Assembly: GCF_003626575.1 (NCBI RefSeq)
Contig: NZ_RBDY01000009.1
Coordinates: 167,309 to 231,308 of the forward strand
DNA length: 64,000 nt
Source: Streptomyces radicis
GTDB taxonomy: Bacteria > Actinomycetota > Actinomycetes > Streptomycetales > Streptomycetaceae
Direction: 5' to 3'
The notes below the pieces were generated by a model. The model saw only the letters and a program-made list of their open reading frames with translations. It was not told the origin of the DNA and did not search any database. The position numbers and the translations under genes were made by a program. Within the stretch, counting starts at the first letter, position 1; every line of letters starts with the position of its first letter. Below are positions 9,080 through 17,000 of this stretch, one piece after another.

Positions 9080-10246
9080 ATGTCCGTGATCCGACTGCCC
9101 GACGCCGAGGGCCGGTTGACCGAGTACCGGCCGCGCGCCGAGGCTCCGCGCCCGGCGCCGGGGGGCGCGCCCCTCGCGTCGCGCGTGGTGTTCTCGGCCG
9201 CCCATGTGGTGGCCGACCCGTTCGCCGACGTCGCGCCCGACGACCCAGCGGCCGTGGACTGGGACGCCACGCTGGCGTTCCGCCGCCACCTGTGGGCGCA
9301 CGGCCTGGGCGTCGCCGAGGCGATGGACACCGCGCAGCGCGGCATGGGCCTTGACTGGGCGCGCGCCGCCGAGCTGATCCGCCGCTCCGGCGCGGAGGCG
9401 CGCGCGACCGGCGGGCGCGTCGCGTCGGGCGCGGGGACGGACCAGCTGACCGGGCCTGGCGCCGCGACGTTGGCCGAGGTGCGGGCGGCGTACGAGGAAC
9501 AGCTCGCCGTCGTCGAGGAGTCGGGCGCCCAGGTGATCCTGATGGCCTCGCGCGCGCTGGCCGCCGTGGCCAAGGGCCCCGAGGACTACGCGGAGGTGTA
9601 CGGGCACCTGCTGCGGCAGTCCGCCGAGCCGGTGATCCTGCACTGGCTCGGGCCGATGTTCGACCCGGCCCTCGAGGGCTACTGGGGGAGCGACGACCTG
9701 GACGCCGCGACCGACACGTTCCTCGACATCATCGCCGCGCACCCCGACAAGGTGGACGGCGTGAAGGTGTCGCTGCTGGACGCCGGGCGCGAGGTCGCGT
9801 TGCGTCGGCGCCTGCCGGAGGGCGTGCGCTGCTACACGGGCGACGACTTCCACTACCCCGAGCTGATCGAGGGCGACGAACACGGCTTCAGCCACGCCCT
9901 GCTCGGCATCTTCGACCCGCTCGGCCCGCTGGCCGCCCAGGCGGTGCGCACGCTGGACACGGGCGACGCGGCGGGCTTCAGGGCGCTGCTCGACCCGACG
10001 GTCGCGCTCTCGCGGCACCTCTTCGAGGCGCCGACGCGCTTCTACAAGACCGGCGTGGTCTTCCTCGCCTGGCTCGGCGGGCACCAGGACCACTTCACGA
10101 TGGTGGGCGGCCTCCAGTCGGCCCGCTCGCTGCCGCACCTGGCGACCGCCTACCGGCTGGCCGACGAGCTGGGTCTCTTCCCCAACCCCGAACGCGCCGC
10201 CGACCGGATGGCGCGGCTGCTCGCGGTGCAGGGGGTGGACCGTTGA
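9080..10246 (+). CDS. DUF993 / dihydrodipicolinate-synthase-family protein
   Basis: A 388-residue protein of the DUF993 family, related to the class I aldolase/DHDPS TIM barrel. Features include HWLGPMFDPALEGYWG, a Lys in DKVDGVKVSLLD at the Schiff-base position expected for class I aldolases, and RCYTGDDFHYPELIEGD. ATG 9080 follows AGAAGGG at about eight bases. The gene ends in TGA at 10244-10246, overlapping the TTG start of the next gene, so translation is probably coupled. The role is inferred as retro-aldol or dehydratase chemistry on the product of the neighbouring oxidoreductase; no member of this family that I can name fixes the reaction. Confidence 0.82.
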   Translation: MSVIRLPDAEGRLTEYRPRAEAPRPAPGGAPLASRVVFSAAHVVADPFADVAPDDPAAVDWDATLAFRRHLWAHGLGVAEAMDTAQRGMGLDWARAAELIRRSGAEARATGGRVASGAGTDQLTGPGAATLAEVRAAYEEQLAVVEESGAQVILMASRALAAVAKGPEDYAEVYGHLLRQSAEPVILHWLGPMFDPALEGYWGSDDLDAATDTFLDIIAAHPDKVDGVKVSLLDAGREVALRRRLPEGVRCYTGDDFHYPELIEGDEHGFSHALLGIFDPLGPLAAQAVRTLDTGDAAGFRALLDPTVALSRHLFEAPTRFYKTGVVFLAWLGGHQDHFTMVGGLQSARSLPHLATAYRLADELGLFPNPERAADRMARLLAVQGVDR

Positions 10247-11076
10247 CGACCGATCTCGATGGGTTCTCGATCAACCAGATGACCGTCAAGCAGCTGTCGT
10301 TGCCCGATCTTGTCGACGGATGCCTGGAGTTGGGCGTTCCGGGGGTCGGGCTGTGGCGGGAGCCGGTGGCCGAGTACGGCCTGGCCGCCGCCGCGCGCCT
10401 GGTGCGGGGCGCGGGCCTCGCGGTCACGACGCTGTGCCGGGGCGGCTTCCTCACCGCCGTCGAACCGGCCGAGCGCGCCGCCGCGTTGGACGACAACCGC
10501 GCCGCGGTCGACGAGGCGGCCACGCTCGGTACCGACACCCTGGTGCTGGTCTCGGGCGGGCTCCCCGAGGGCAGCCGCGACCTGGCGGGGGCGCGGGAGC
10601 GGATCGCCGACGCGCTCGCCGAGCTGGCGCCGTACGCGGCCGAGCGCGGCGTGCGGCTCGCGATCGAGCCGCTGCACCCGATGTTCGCGGCCGACCGGTG
10701 CGTGGTCTCGACGCTCTCCCAGGCGCTCGACCTGGCGGAGCGCTTCCCCGCGGACCGCGTCGGCGTCGCCGTGGACACCTACCACCTGTGGTGGGACGAC
10801 CGCGTGGGCGAGGGGATCGAACGCGCGGGGCGCGGCGGCCGGATCCACACGTTCCAGCTCGCCGACTGGACGACCCCGCTGCCCGCGGGCGTTCTCACCG
10901 GGCGCGGCCAACTCGGCGACGGCGCCGTGGACTTCCGCTGGTTCGCGGCGGCGGTCGCGAAGGCGGGGTACCGGGGGCCCGTGGAGGTGGAGATCTTCAA
11001 CGACGGGATGTGGGCGCGCGACGGGCGCGAGGTGCTCGCCGAGACGGTGGCCAGATACCGGGCCCACGCGGCATGA
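10243..11076 (+). CDS. Sugar phosphate isomerase/epimerase (xylose-isomerase-like TIM barrel)
   Basis: A 277-residue AP-endonuclease-2-like TIM barrel protein. Metal-binding segments are LAIEPLHPMF (Glu), VAVDTYHLWW (Asp and His), HTFQLADW (His) and VEVEIFNDGMW (Glu). TTG at 10243 overlaps the upstream stop. It is the last gene of the LacI-controlled operon and likely converts a keto sugar or sugar acid intermediate. The 76-bp gap to the next gene contains a fresh AGGAGG, so the downstream DUF3830 gene may be a separate unit. Confidence 0.88.
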   Translation: MTTDLDGFSINQMTVKQLSLPDLVDGCLELGVPGVGLWREPVAEYGLAAAARLVRGAGLAVTTLCRGGFLTAVEPAERAAALDDNRAAVDEAATLGTDTLVLVSGGLPEGSRDLAGARERIADALAELAPYAAERGVRLAIEPLHPMFAADRCVVSTLSQALDLAERFPADRVGVAVDTYHLWWDDRVGEGIERAGRGGRIHTFQLADWTTPLPAGVLTGRGQLGDGAVDFRWFAAAVAKAGYRGPVEVEIFNDGMWARDGREVLAETVARYRAHAA

Positions 11077-11152
11077 CGGTGCCGCGCCCTTCCGTGGCAT
11101 CGTGGGCAGCCGCGCACATCCCGCGCCACACCCCCACGGCAGGAGGCATCCC

Positions 11153-11662
11153 ATGACCAGCACCGACGACAGGCTCATCACCGTCTCGCTCGACAAGCGG
11201 GGCGTCAGCTGCACCGCCCGTCTGCTGGGCGACCGGGCGCCGATCACGTGCGACGCCGTGTGGAACGCCCTGCCGCTCGGCGGCGACGTCTACCACGCCA
11301 AGTACGCGCGCAACGAGATCTACGCCCTCGTCCCGCCGTTCGCGCCCGAGGAGCCGCCCCTGGAGAACCCCACGGTCACCCCGATCCCGGGCGATCTGTG
11401 CTACTTCACGTTCTCCGACACCCAGCTCGGCACGGCGTCGTACGGCTACGAGAACCAGGCCAAGCACCGGGGGAAGGCCACGGTGGTCGACCTGGCGCTG
11501 TTCTACGAGCGCAACAACCTGCTGATCAACGGCGACGCGGGCTGGGTCCCCGGCATCGTGTGGGGCACGGTGGTGGATGGCCTCGAGCGCATGGCCGACG
11601 CCTGCCAGGACCTGTGGCGCGCGGGAGCACTGGGCGAGACGCTCACGTTCCGCCGCGCGTGA
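11153..11662 (+). CDS. DUF3830 family protein
   Basis: A 169-residue cytoplasmic protein of the DUF3830 family (cyclophilin-like fold by family knowledge). Recognisable stretches are WNALPLGGDVYHAKYARNE, GDLCYFTFSDTQLG and NNLLINGDAGWVPG. AGGAGG at 11141-11146 is six bases from ATG 11153. Family members often sit beside amidases, hydroxyacid dehydrogenases and Asp/Glu-racemase-type enzymes, as here. That suggests a part in degrading a small acid or amide, but the activity is unknown. Confidence 0.85.
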   Translation: MTSTDDRLITVSLDKRGVSCTARLLGDRAPITCDAVWNALPLGGDVYHAKYARNEIYALVPPFAPEEPPLENPTVTPIPGDLCYFTFSDTQLGTASYGYENQAKHRGKATVVDLALFYERNNLLINGDAGWVPGIVWGTVVDGLERMADACQDLWRAGALGETLTFRRA

Positions 11663-12110
11663 TCCCCTCCGGGGAGGTGGCCGACGCCGGGTCCGTGGGC
11701 GTGGGGTGCGGGCCGATCCGGTCCGCGCCCCGGGGCGGGATCCCCTCCGGGGAGGGGATGCCCGTGCGGGCGCGCGACGGCCGTACGTGGTGTTCCCTTC
11801 GGGGAGGTGGCGGATGCTCGGGTTCGTGGGTGTGGGTGCGGGCCGATCCGGTCTGCGCCTTGGGGCGGGGTCCCCTCCGGGGAGGGGATGCCCCTGCGGG
11901 GGCGCCCCGCCCTCCCCGGCCCGGTGCTCGCGCGGGTGTTCGCGGCGCGGCGATGCGCGCGAATGCGGCGGTGCCGCCTCTGCCCTCCCGGACTTGGTGG
12001 CCGCGCGGGTGTTCGTGGCCCGGGCTGCCACCGGGCGCGCGGCGGCTGTACGCGGCGGGGGCGCCCCGCCCTCCCCGGCCTGGTGCTCGCGGGGGCCGTT
12101 CGCGGTGCTC
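11660..12110. repeat. Degenerate GC-rich tandem repeats in a gene-free stretch
   Basis: A unit beginning TGATCCCCTCCGGGGAGG at 11660 (its first three bases are the upstream stop codon) recurs at 11791 as TGTTCCCTTCGGGGAGG, a period of 131 bp with about 80 percent identity by eye. A second pair follows: GGGGCGCCCCGCCCTCCCCG near 11897 and again near 12058. Each unit contains CCCTCCGGGGAGGGG-type hairpins. Frames through it are not conserved between units. I see no gene between 11663 and 12318. Confidence 0.65.
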
Positions 12111-12252
12111 GCGCGGGCGGGCTGCCGTCAGATGTGCGGCGCTCGGGGCTGGCGCGCCTCGCGCGGACGCGGCGGGGGCACCCCGCCCTCCGGCTCGCGG
12201 GCCCGGAGGGCCCGCACTCCGGACCCCAGCAACAGACCTCAGGCGGAGGGCC

Positions 12253-12272
12253 GCGGGCCCCTCGGGGCCCGC
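12253..12272. terminator. GC hairpin between DUF3830 and amidase genes
   Basis: A perfect 9-bp stem GCGGGCCCC / GGGGCCCGC with a TC loop sits just beyond the amidase stop on the minus strand and at the end of the repeat-rich gap. It has no T-run, as usual in Streptomyces. It could end transcription from either side. Confidence 0.45.
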
Positions 12273-12318
12273 GCCCCGCGGCCGGGTCCGGGTCCGGCAG
12301 GACCCGGGGGAACCGGCC

Positions 12319-13788
12319 TCAACCCGTGGGGACGTCGCGCAGAACCGCCGGAGGCTCGCGCAGAACCGCCGGAGGCGGAATCCTGGCCGCCCCCGCCTCG
12401 TACAGGGCGTGCGCGGCGCGCAGTACCAGCGCGTCCGCGTGGCGCGCGCCGACCAGGTGGAGACCGATCGGCAGCCCGTCCGCGTCGACGCCGCACGGCA
12501 GCGACGCGGCGGGCTGCTGCGTCATGTTGAACGGGTAGGTGAACGGCGTCCACTCCGTCCACCGCGCCATCCCCGAGCCCTCGGGCACCTCGACGCCCTT
12601 GGCGAACGCCGTCCCCGGCATCGTCGGCGTCACCAGCAGGTCGAACTCCTCGTGGAACGCGCCCATCGCGCGCCCCATCGCCATCCGCACATCCACCGCC
12701 GCCAGGTAGTCGAGCGCCGAGTAGCGCGCCCCCCGCGCGCAGATCTCGCGCAACCCCGGGTCGAGCGCCGCGCGCCGCTTCTCGTCGAACGGCTGCGTCA
12801 CGCGCGCCGCCCCGCTGAACCACAGCGTGTGGAACGCCTCCCGCACCCCGTCGAGCGGCGGCACCGGCGGATCGGTCTCGGTGACGCGCGCCCCCAGGTC
12901 GGCCAGCCGGTCCACCGCGCGCCGCACCGCCGCCGCCACCGCGGGCTCCACGGCCACCTCGCCCAGCGCGGGCGAGAACGCCACGCGCAACCCCGCCACG
13001 CCCTCCGCGCCCGCGCGCAGCGCCTCGCCGAACGCGCCGGGCGCGGGCCCCAGATGCGACCAGTCGCGCGGGTCGGGCCGCCCGATCACGTCGAGCAGCA
13101 GCGCCGCGTCCCGCGCGTCCCGCGTCATCGGCCCCACGTGCGCGAGCGTGCCGAACGCGCTCGCCGGATAGAGCGGAACGCGCCCGTACGTCGGCTTGAG
13201 CGCGAAGATCCCGCAGAACGACGCGGGGATCCGCACCGAGCCCCCGCCGTCCGTGCCCAGGCTCAGCGGCCCCGCGCCCAGCGCCACCGCCGCCGCGCTC
13301 CCCCCGCTCGAACCGCCGGACGTGCGCTCCGGGGCGTACGGGTTCCCCGTCGCGCCGGACGCGGGGGAGTCCGTGACGCCCTTCCAGCCGAACTCCGGCG
13401 TCGTCGTCTTGCCCAGGAAGACCGCGCCCGCCTCGCGCAGCCGCGCCACCGACGGCGCGTCCTCCGTCCAGGGCCCGACGTCGCCGGGCGCGGGCAGCGC
13501 GCCGCGCAGGGTGGGGTGGCCGCGCTGGAGCAGGATGTCCTTCACCGTCACCGGCACCCCGTCCACGGGTCCCGCGGGCTCCCCGCGCCCCCAGCGTTCC
13601 TCCGAGGCCAGCGCCTCGCCGAGCGCCCCCGCGTCGTCGATCAGGACGAAGGCGTTGACGGCGGCCCCCACCGCCTCGGCCCGCCGCAGCGCCGCCTCGG
13701 TCACGGTCACCGGCGAGAGCTCACCGGCCGCGTAGCGGGCGGTCAGCTCGGCGGCGGACAGCGCACACAGGTCGCCCATGTCACTCAT
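12319..13788 (-). CDS. Amidase-signature family amidase
   Basis: A 489-residue amidase-signature hydrolase that cleaves a carboxamide or related C-N bond. The Ser-cisSer-Lys triad is present: Lys in DGVPVTVKD, the signature GGSSGGSAAAVALG, and GTDGGGSVRIPASFCG. ATG 13788 overlaps the stop of the upstream dehydrogenase gene (ATGA), showing translational coupling. With the dehydrogenase, the two maleate-isomerase-like proteins and the DUF3830 protein it suggests breakdown of an amide to a dicarboxylic or hydroxy acid, by analogy with the maleamate amidase / maleate isomerase steps of nicotinate degradation. That analogy is inference. Confidence 0.9.
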   Translation of the reverse strand: MSDMGDLCALSAAELTARYAAGELSPVTVTEAALRRAEAVGAAVNAFVLIDDAGALGEALASEERWGRGEPAGPVDGVPVTVKDILLQRGHPTLRGALPAPGDVGPWTEDAPSVARLREAGAVFLGKTTTPEFGWKGVTDSPASGATGNPYAPERTSGGSSGGSAAAVALGAGPLSLGTDGGGSVRIPASFCGIFALKPTYGRVPLYPASAFGTLAHVGPMTRDARDAALLLDVIGRPDPRDWSHLGPAPGAFGEALRAGAEGVAGLRVAFSPALGEVAVEPAVAAAVRRAVDRLADLGARVTETDPPVPPLDGVREAFHTLWFSGAARVTQPFDEKRRAALDPGLREICARGARYSALDYLAAVDVRMAMGRAMGAFHEEFDLLVTPTMPGTAFAKGVEVPEGSGMARWTEWTPFTYPFNMTQQPAASLPCGVDADGLPIGLHLVGARHADALVLRAAHALYEAGAARIPPPAVLREPPAVLRDVPTG

Positions 13789-14756
13789 GCCATCTCCCCC
13801 GGGACATAGCCCAGCTCCTTGTCGACCACGTTGAACAGCGGCTCGCCCGCGATCCACCGGTCGAAGTTGTCGCAGAACTGCGCGGACAGGTCGTCGCGCC
13901 AGCCCACGGTGTCCCCGCTCATGTGCGGCGAGATCAGCAGCCCGGGCAGCCCCCACAGCGGGCTGTCAGCGGGCAGCGGCTCGTCGCTGAAGACGTCGAG
14001 CGCGGCCCCCGCGAGCCGCCCCCCGGCCAGCGCGTCGGCCAGGTCGTCCTCCACCACGTGCTGCCCGCGCCCGACGTTGACGAACCGCGCCGTGGGCTTC
14101 ATCAGCGCGAACGCGTCCGCGTCGAACATCCCCTTCGTCTCCGGCGTGAGCGGCGCCGCGCACACCACCCAGTCCGCGCCACGGAGCAGACCGGGGAGCG
14201 CGCCGTTCCCGTGCACGCGCCCGAACTCCCGGTCCGTCTCCCGCGCGGTGCGGCCGACCAGCTCCACCTCGATGCCGAGCACGAGCAGCGTCCGCGCGAT
14301 GCGTCGCCCGATCGGCCCTGAGCCCACCACCACGGCCCGGGTGCCCGCGACCTTCTCCGTCTCGCGATACGCCCAGCGCCGCTCCCGCTGGGCCGCCCAG
14401 CGCCCGGGGAAGTCCTTGGCCATGGCCAGAACCAGCCCCGCCACATACTCGGCGATGGGCCCGTCGAACGTGCCGCGCGCGTTGGTCACCACGGTGTCGG
14501 AGGCCAGCAGCTCGGGGATCAGCAGCCGGTCGACGCCCGCGCTCGCGGTGTGTACCCAGCGCGGCCGGGGCCCGGGCCCCGGCCAGGCGGCGCGCACCGC
14601 GTCGGACAGGAAGTCCCACACCAGGAGCACGTCCGCCTCGGGCAGCAGCTCGGGCAGCGAGGGCTCGTCGGTGTGGGTGATCACCGCTCTCCCCGCCAGC
14701 CGGTCGAGGCGTGGCAGGGGGTCGGCGTCGAGGACGAGGACACAAGGGTCAGACAT
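13785..14756 (-). CDS. D-2-hydroxyacid dehydrogenase (NAD-binding)
   Basis: A 323-residue D-isomer-specific 2-hydroxyacid dehydrogenase. The nucleotide-binding loop (VVGSGPIGRRIART) and the catalytic Arg (NVGRGQHV), Glu (DVFSDEPLP) and His (SPHMSGDT) are all in place. ATG 14756 is chosen because the family N-terminus (VLVLDADPL) begins directly after it. It is first of a two-gene operon with the amidase and divergent from the maleate-isomerase-like pair; the 150-bp divergent region carries a 16-bp palindrome. It probably oxidises or reduces a 2-hydroxy acid made in this pathway. Confidence 0.9.
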   Translation of the reverse strand: MSDPCVLVLDADPLPRLDRLAGRAVITHTDEPSLPELLPEADVLLVWDFLSDAVRAAWPGPGPRPRWVHTASAGVDRLLIPELLASDTVVTNARGTFDGPIAEYVAGLVLAMAKDFPGRWAAQRERRWAYRETEKVAGTRAVVVGSGPIGRRIARTLLVLGIEVELVGRTARETDREFGRVHGNGALPGLLRGADWVVCAAPLTPETKGMFDADAFALMKPTARFVNVGRGQHVVEDDLADALAGGRLAGAALDVFSDEPLPADSPLWGLPGLLISPHMSGDTVGWRDDLSAQFCDNFDRWIAGEPLFNVVDKELGYVPGEMA

Positions 14757-14830
14757 GGGGGAAACCGTTCCGCAACGAGCCGCTGGTTGGCTGGAAGTCA
14801 AGGATTGACCACGGTAGGAAGCCGTATCTA

Positions 14831-14846
14831 CCTTCGTCAACGAAGG
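14831..14846. promoter_or_regulatory. Inverted repeat in divergent promoter region
   Basis: CCTTCGTCAACGAAGG is a perfect inverted repeat (six-base arms, TCAA centre) midway between the dehydrogenase and the maleate-isomerase-like gene. It is a likely operator for a regulator encoded elsewhere, since no regulator gene is adjacent. Confidence 0.5.
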
Positions 14847-14907
14847 CATCTGCTTCTCTCATCTCCCCACATTCGCCTCTGCCGGCCCGTTCGATCGGGG
14901 TGTCCCC

Positions 14908-15747
14908 ATGGATGTCTCCTTCCTCGGTGGCCCGGTGCCCCAGCGTGGCATCGGTGTCGTCGCGCCGTTCGACTTCGCCCTCGACCGCGAGCTGTGGCGC
15001 TGGGTGCCCGACGACGTCTCGCTCCATCTGACACGAACGCCGTTCGTGCCGGTGGAGGTCAGCCTCGACCTGGCCAGGCTGGTCAGCGAGCACGAGACGC
15101 TGCGCGAGGCCGTGCGCGCGCTGACCGCCGTCAGTCCCGAGGTCGTCGCCTACGCCTGCACGTCGGGCAGCTTCGTCAGCGGGGTCGCGGGCGAGCGGGC
15201 CATGACCGCCGCGATGGAGCAGGCGGGCGAGCTGCCCGCGCTGACCACGTCGGGGGCGCTGCTCGACGCGCTGGTGGAGCTGGGCGTCCAGCGGATCGCG
15301 GTGGTGACGCCCTACACGAGGTCGGTGACCGACGCGCTCGAGGAGTATCTGAGCGAGGCGGGCGTCCAGGTGTGCGGGCGCAGCTATCTGGGGCTGACCA
15401 GGGAGATCTGGCGCGTTCCCTACCGGGACGTGGTGGGCATGGCGCGCGAGGCCGTCGCCGACGCGCCCGACGCGCTGTTCATCTCGTGCACCAACCTCCC
15501 GACCTACGACGTGATCCCGCAGCTCGAGGCCGAGCTGCGCATGCCGGTCATCTCGGCGAACCAGGTGACGATGTGGTCCGCGCTACGGTCGATAGGGAAG
15601 ACCGCCGTCGGTCCCTATCAGGCGCTGCTCGACCCGGTGGCGCGCCGCGGCCCGGCCTCGCTGGCCGCCGAGGCGCCCGCCGTGGCGGTCGACCCGATGC
15701 CCCTGGCGGTGGAGGCGCCACCGGCCGTCCCCGAAGAGGAAGTGTGA
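14908..15747 (+). CDS. Maleate isomerase / Asp-Glu racemase superfamily protein (two Cys)
   Basis: A 279-residue protein of the maleate cis-trans isomerase / arylmalonate decarboxylase family. Both catalytic cysteines expected for maleate isomerase are visible, in YACTSGSF and ISCTNLPT, with the domain symmetry typical of Asp/Glu racemases. The last 40 or so residues are Pro/Ala/Glu-rich and unlikely to fold with the core. No strong ribosome site precedes ATG 14908. A paralogue follows eight bases after its stop. It likely isomerises or racemises a C4-C5 acid; isomerisation of maleate to fumarate is plausible but unproven. Confidence 0.85.
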   Translation: MDVSFLGGPVPQRGIGVVAPFDFALDRELWRWVPDDVSLHLTRTPFVPVEVSLDLARLVSEHETLREAVRALTAVSPEVVAYACTSGSFVSGVAGERAMTAAMEQAGELPALTTSGALLDALVELGVQRIAVVTPYTRSVTDALEEYLSEAGVQVCGRSYLGLTREIWRVPYRDVVGMAREAVADAPDALFISCTNLPTYDVIPQLEAELRMPVISANQVTMWSALRSIGKTAVGPYQALLDPVARRGPASLAAEAPAVAVDPMPLAVEAPPAVPEEEV

Positions 15748-15754
15748 GCGAACG

Positions 15755-16477
15755 ATGGTCGCGACTGTCGGTTTCCTGTACCCGGGCCACTCGGCCGAGG
15801 ACGAGTTCCCGCGCATGGAGTCCCTGCTGAACGCCGCGGGCGCCGACGTGGGGCTGCCGCTGGTCCACACGGACATCGGCACGGACGCCCACCGCGTGGA
15901 CGCGCTGCTCGAGATGGGCTCGGTCGACCGGCTCACGCCCGGCCTCGGCGAGCTGTCCGAGCGGGGCGCCGAGGCCGTCGTGTGGGCGTGCACGAGCGCG
16001 AGCTTCGTCTTCGGCTGGGACGGCGCGGCCGACCAGGTGCGGCGCCTCGCCACCGCGGCGGAGCGCCCCGCGTCCAGCACGTCGTTCGCGTTCGCCAGGG
16101 CCGCGCGGGCGATCGGCGCCCAGCGGGTGGCCGTCGCCGCGACCTACCCCGACGACGTCGCGGGCCTCTTCGCCGACTTCCTCAAGGCCGCGGGGCTCGA
16201 GGTGGTGGCGATGCGCGGCAGCGGCATCATCACGGCCGCCGAGGTGGGCACGTGGGGCCGGGACGAGGTGCTGCGCCTGGTCGCCGAAGGCGACCACCCC
16301 GACGCCGACGCGATCCTCCTGCCCGACACCGCGCTGCACACGGCCGCGTGGCTGCCCGACCTCGAGGCGGCGGCGGGCAAGCCGGTGCTGACCGCGAACC
16401 AGGTCACCGCGTGGGAGGGCCTGCGGCTCCTCGACCACAGCGCGCGCTGCCCGGCGTTGGGGCGGCTGTTCGCCTGA
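15755..16477 (+). CDS. Maleate isomerase-like protein, second Cys replaced
   Basis: A 240-residue paralogue of the preceding protein. The first catalytic Cys is kept (WACTSASF), but the segment matching the second Cys reads LLPDTALHT, so the two-Cys isomerase site is incomplete. Loss of one Cys is known in single-Cys relatives such as arylmalonate decarboxylase, although that enzyme keeps the other Cys. The pair may form a heteromer in which one subunit is regulatory, or this copy may catalyse a different reaction. ATG 15755 is close-coupled to the upstream gene. Confidence 0.82.
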   Translation: MVATVGFLYPGHSAEDEFPRMESLLNAAGADVGLPLVHTDIGTDAHRVDALLEMGSVDRLTPGLGELSERGAEAVVWACTSASFVFGWDGAADQVRRLATAAERPASSTSFAFARAARAIGAQRVAVAATYPDDVAGLFADFLKAAGLEVVAMRGSGIITAAEVGTWGRDEVLRLVAEGDHPDADAILLPDTALHTAAWLPDLEAAAGKPVLTANQVTAWEGLRLLDHSARCPALGRLFA

Positions 16478-16519
16478 GCGCGCGTGAGCGCGCCCGACCG
16501 TTCCGGCCACCGGCGCCGC

Positions 16520-16882
16520 TCAGCGGTGCCGTCTGCCGCTCGTGCGGAACGCGTGGATGGCGTGGCCGTGCTCCTTCGCGACGCGCACGGCCTCGTCCCA
16601 CGAGAGCGCCCTGCTCCCCACCGCGAACAGCGGCCCTGTCGCGCGGTCGCCGACGAGCCGCCCCAGCAGCGCGTCGGCGCGTTCCCCCAGCTCGGACTCG
16701 GCCCCCGCCGCCACGGGTCTTATCCGCTCCACGTCCGTGACCTCGAGGGCGAGCAGGTCGAGCACGCGCACGTCGCTCTGCCACAGCAGCAGCCACAGGG
16801 CGCGGTGGACCACCGGGATCGACTCGTCGTCGAGAAGGCGCTCGAACCGTTCGAAGGACACGGAATCAGCCATGATCGTCAT
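16520..16882 (-). CDS. Small protein resembling a reduced tyrosine-recombinase domain
   Basis: About 120 residues. The middle (LWLLLWQSDVRVLDLLALEVTDVER) resembles the first catalytic-domain helix pair of phage-type integrases (LLYTGLRxSELLxLxxxDI), and the end HAIHAFRTSGRR resembles the HxLR box. The Arg at the first catalytic position is present, but the second Arg and the nucleophilic Tyr are not evident, so it is unlikely to recombine DNA. Start is uncertain (ATG at 16882 or 16873, no good ribosome site). It may be a domesticated integrase fragment. Confidence 0.55.
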   Translation of the reverse strand: MTIMADSVSFERFERLLDDESIPVVHRALWLLLWQSDVRVLDLLALEVTDVERIRPVAAGAESELGERADALLGRLVGDRATGPLFAVGSRALSWDEAVRVAKEHGHAIHAFRTSGRRHR

Positions 16883-17000
16883 GGCCCGGGAGTATCCCGT
16901 TCCGGCCGGTGCCACGTACACCCCGGAAGGGCCCGTTGACAAGTACTCGCCTCTCCGGTCCGGGTGTTGGGCGGTCCGGGTGTGGGGCGCCGCGCGCGGC

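Noticed and set aside
12040..12240. Short plus-strand coding frames in the repeat region before the amidase gene
   Set aside because: No ribosome sites, low-complexity Arg/Pro/Gly translations, and frames not kept between repeat units.
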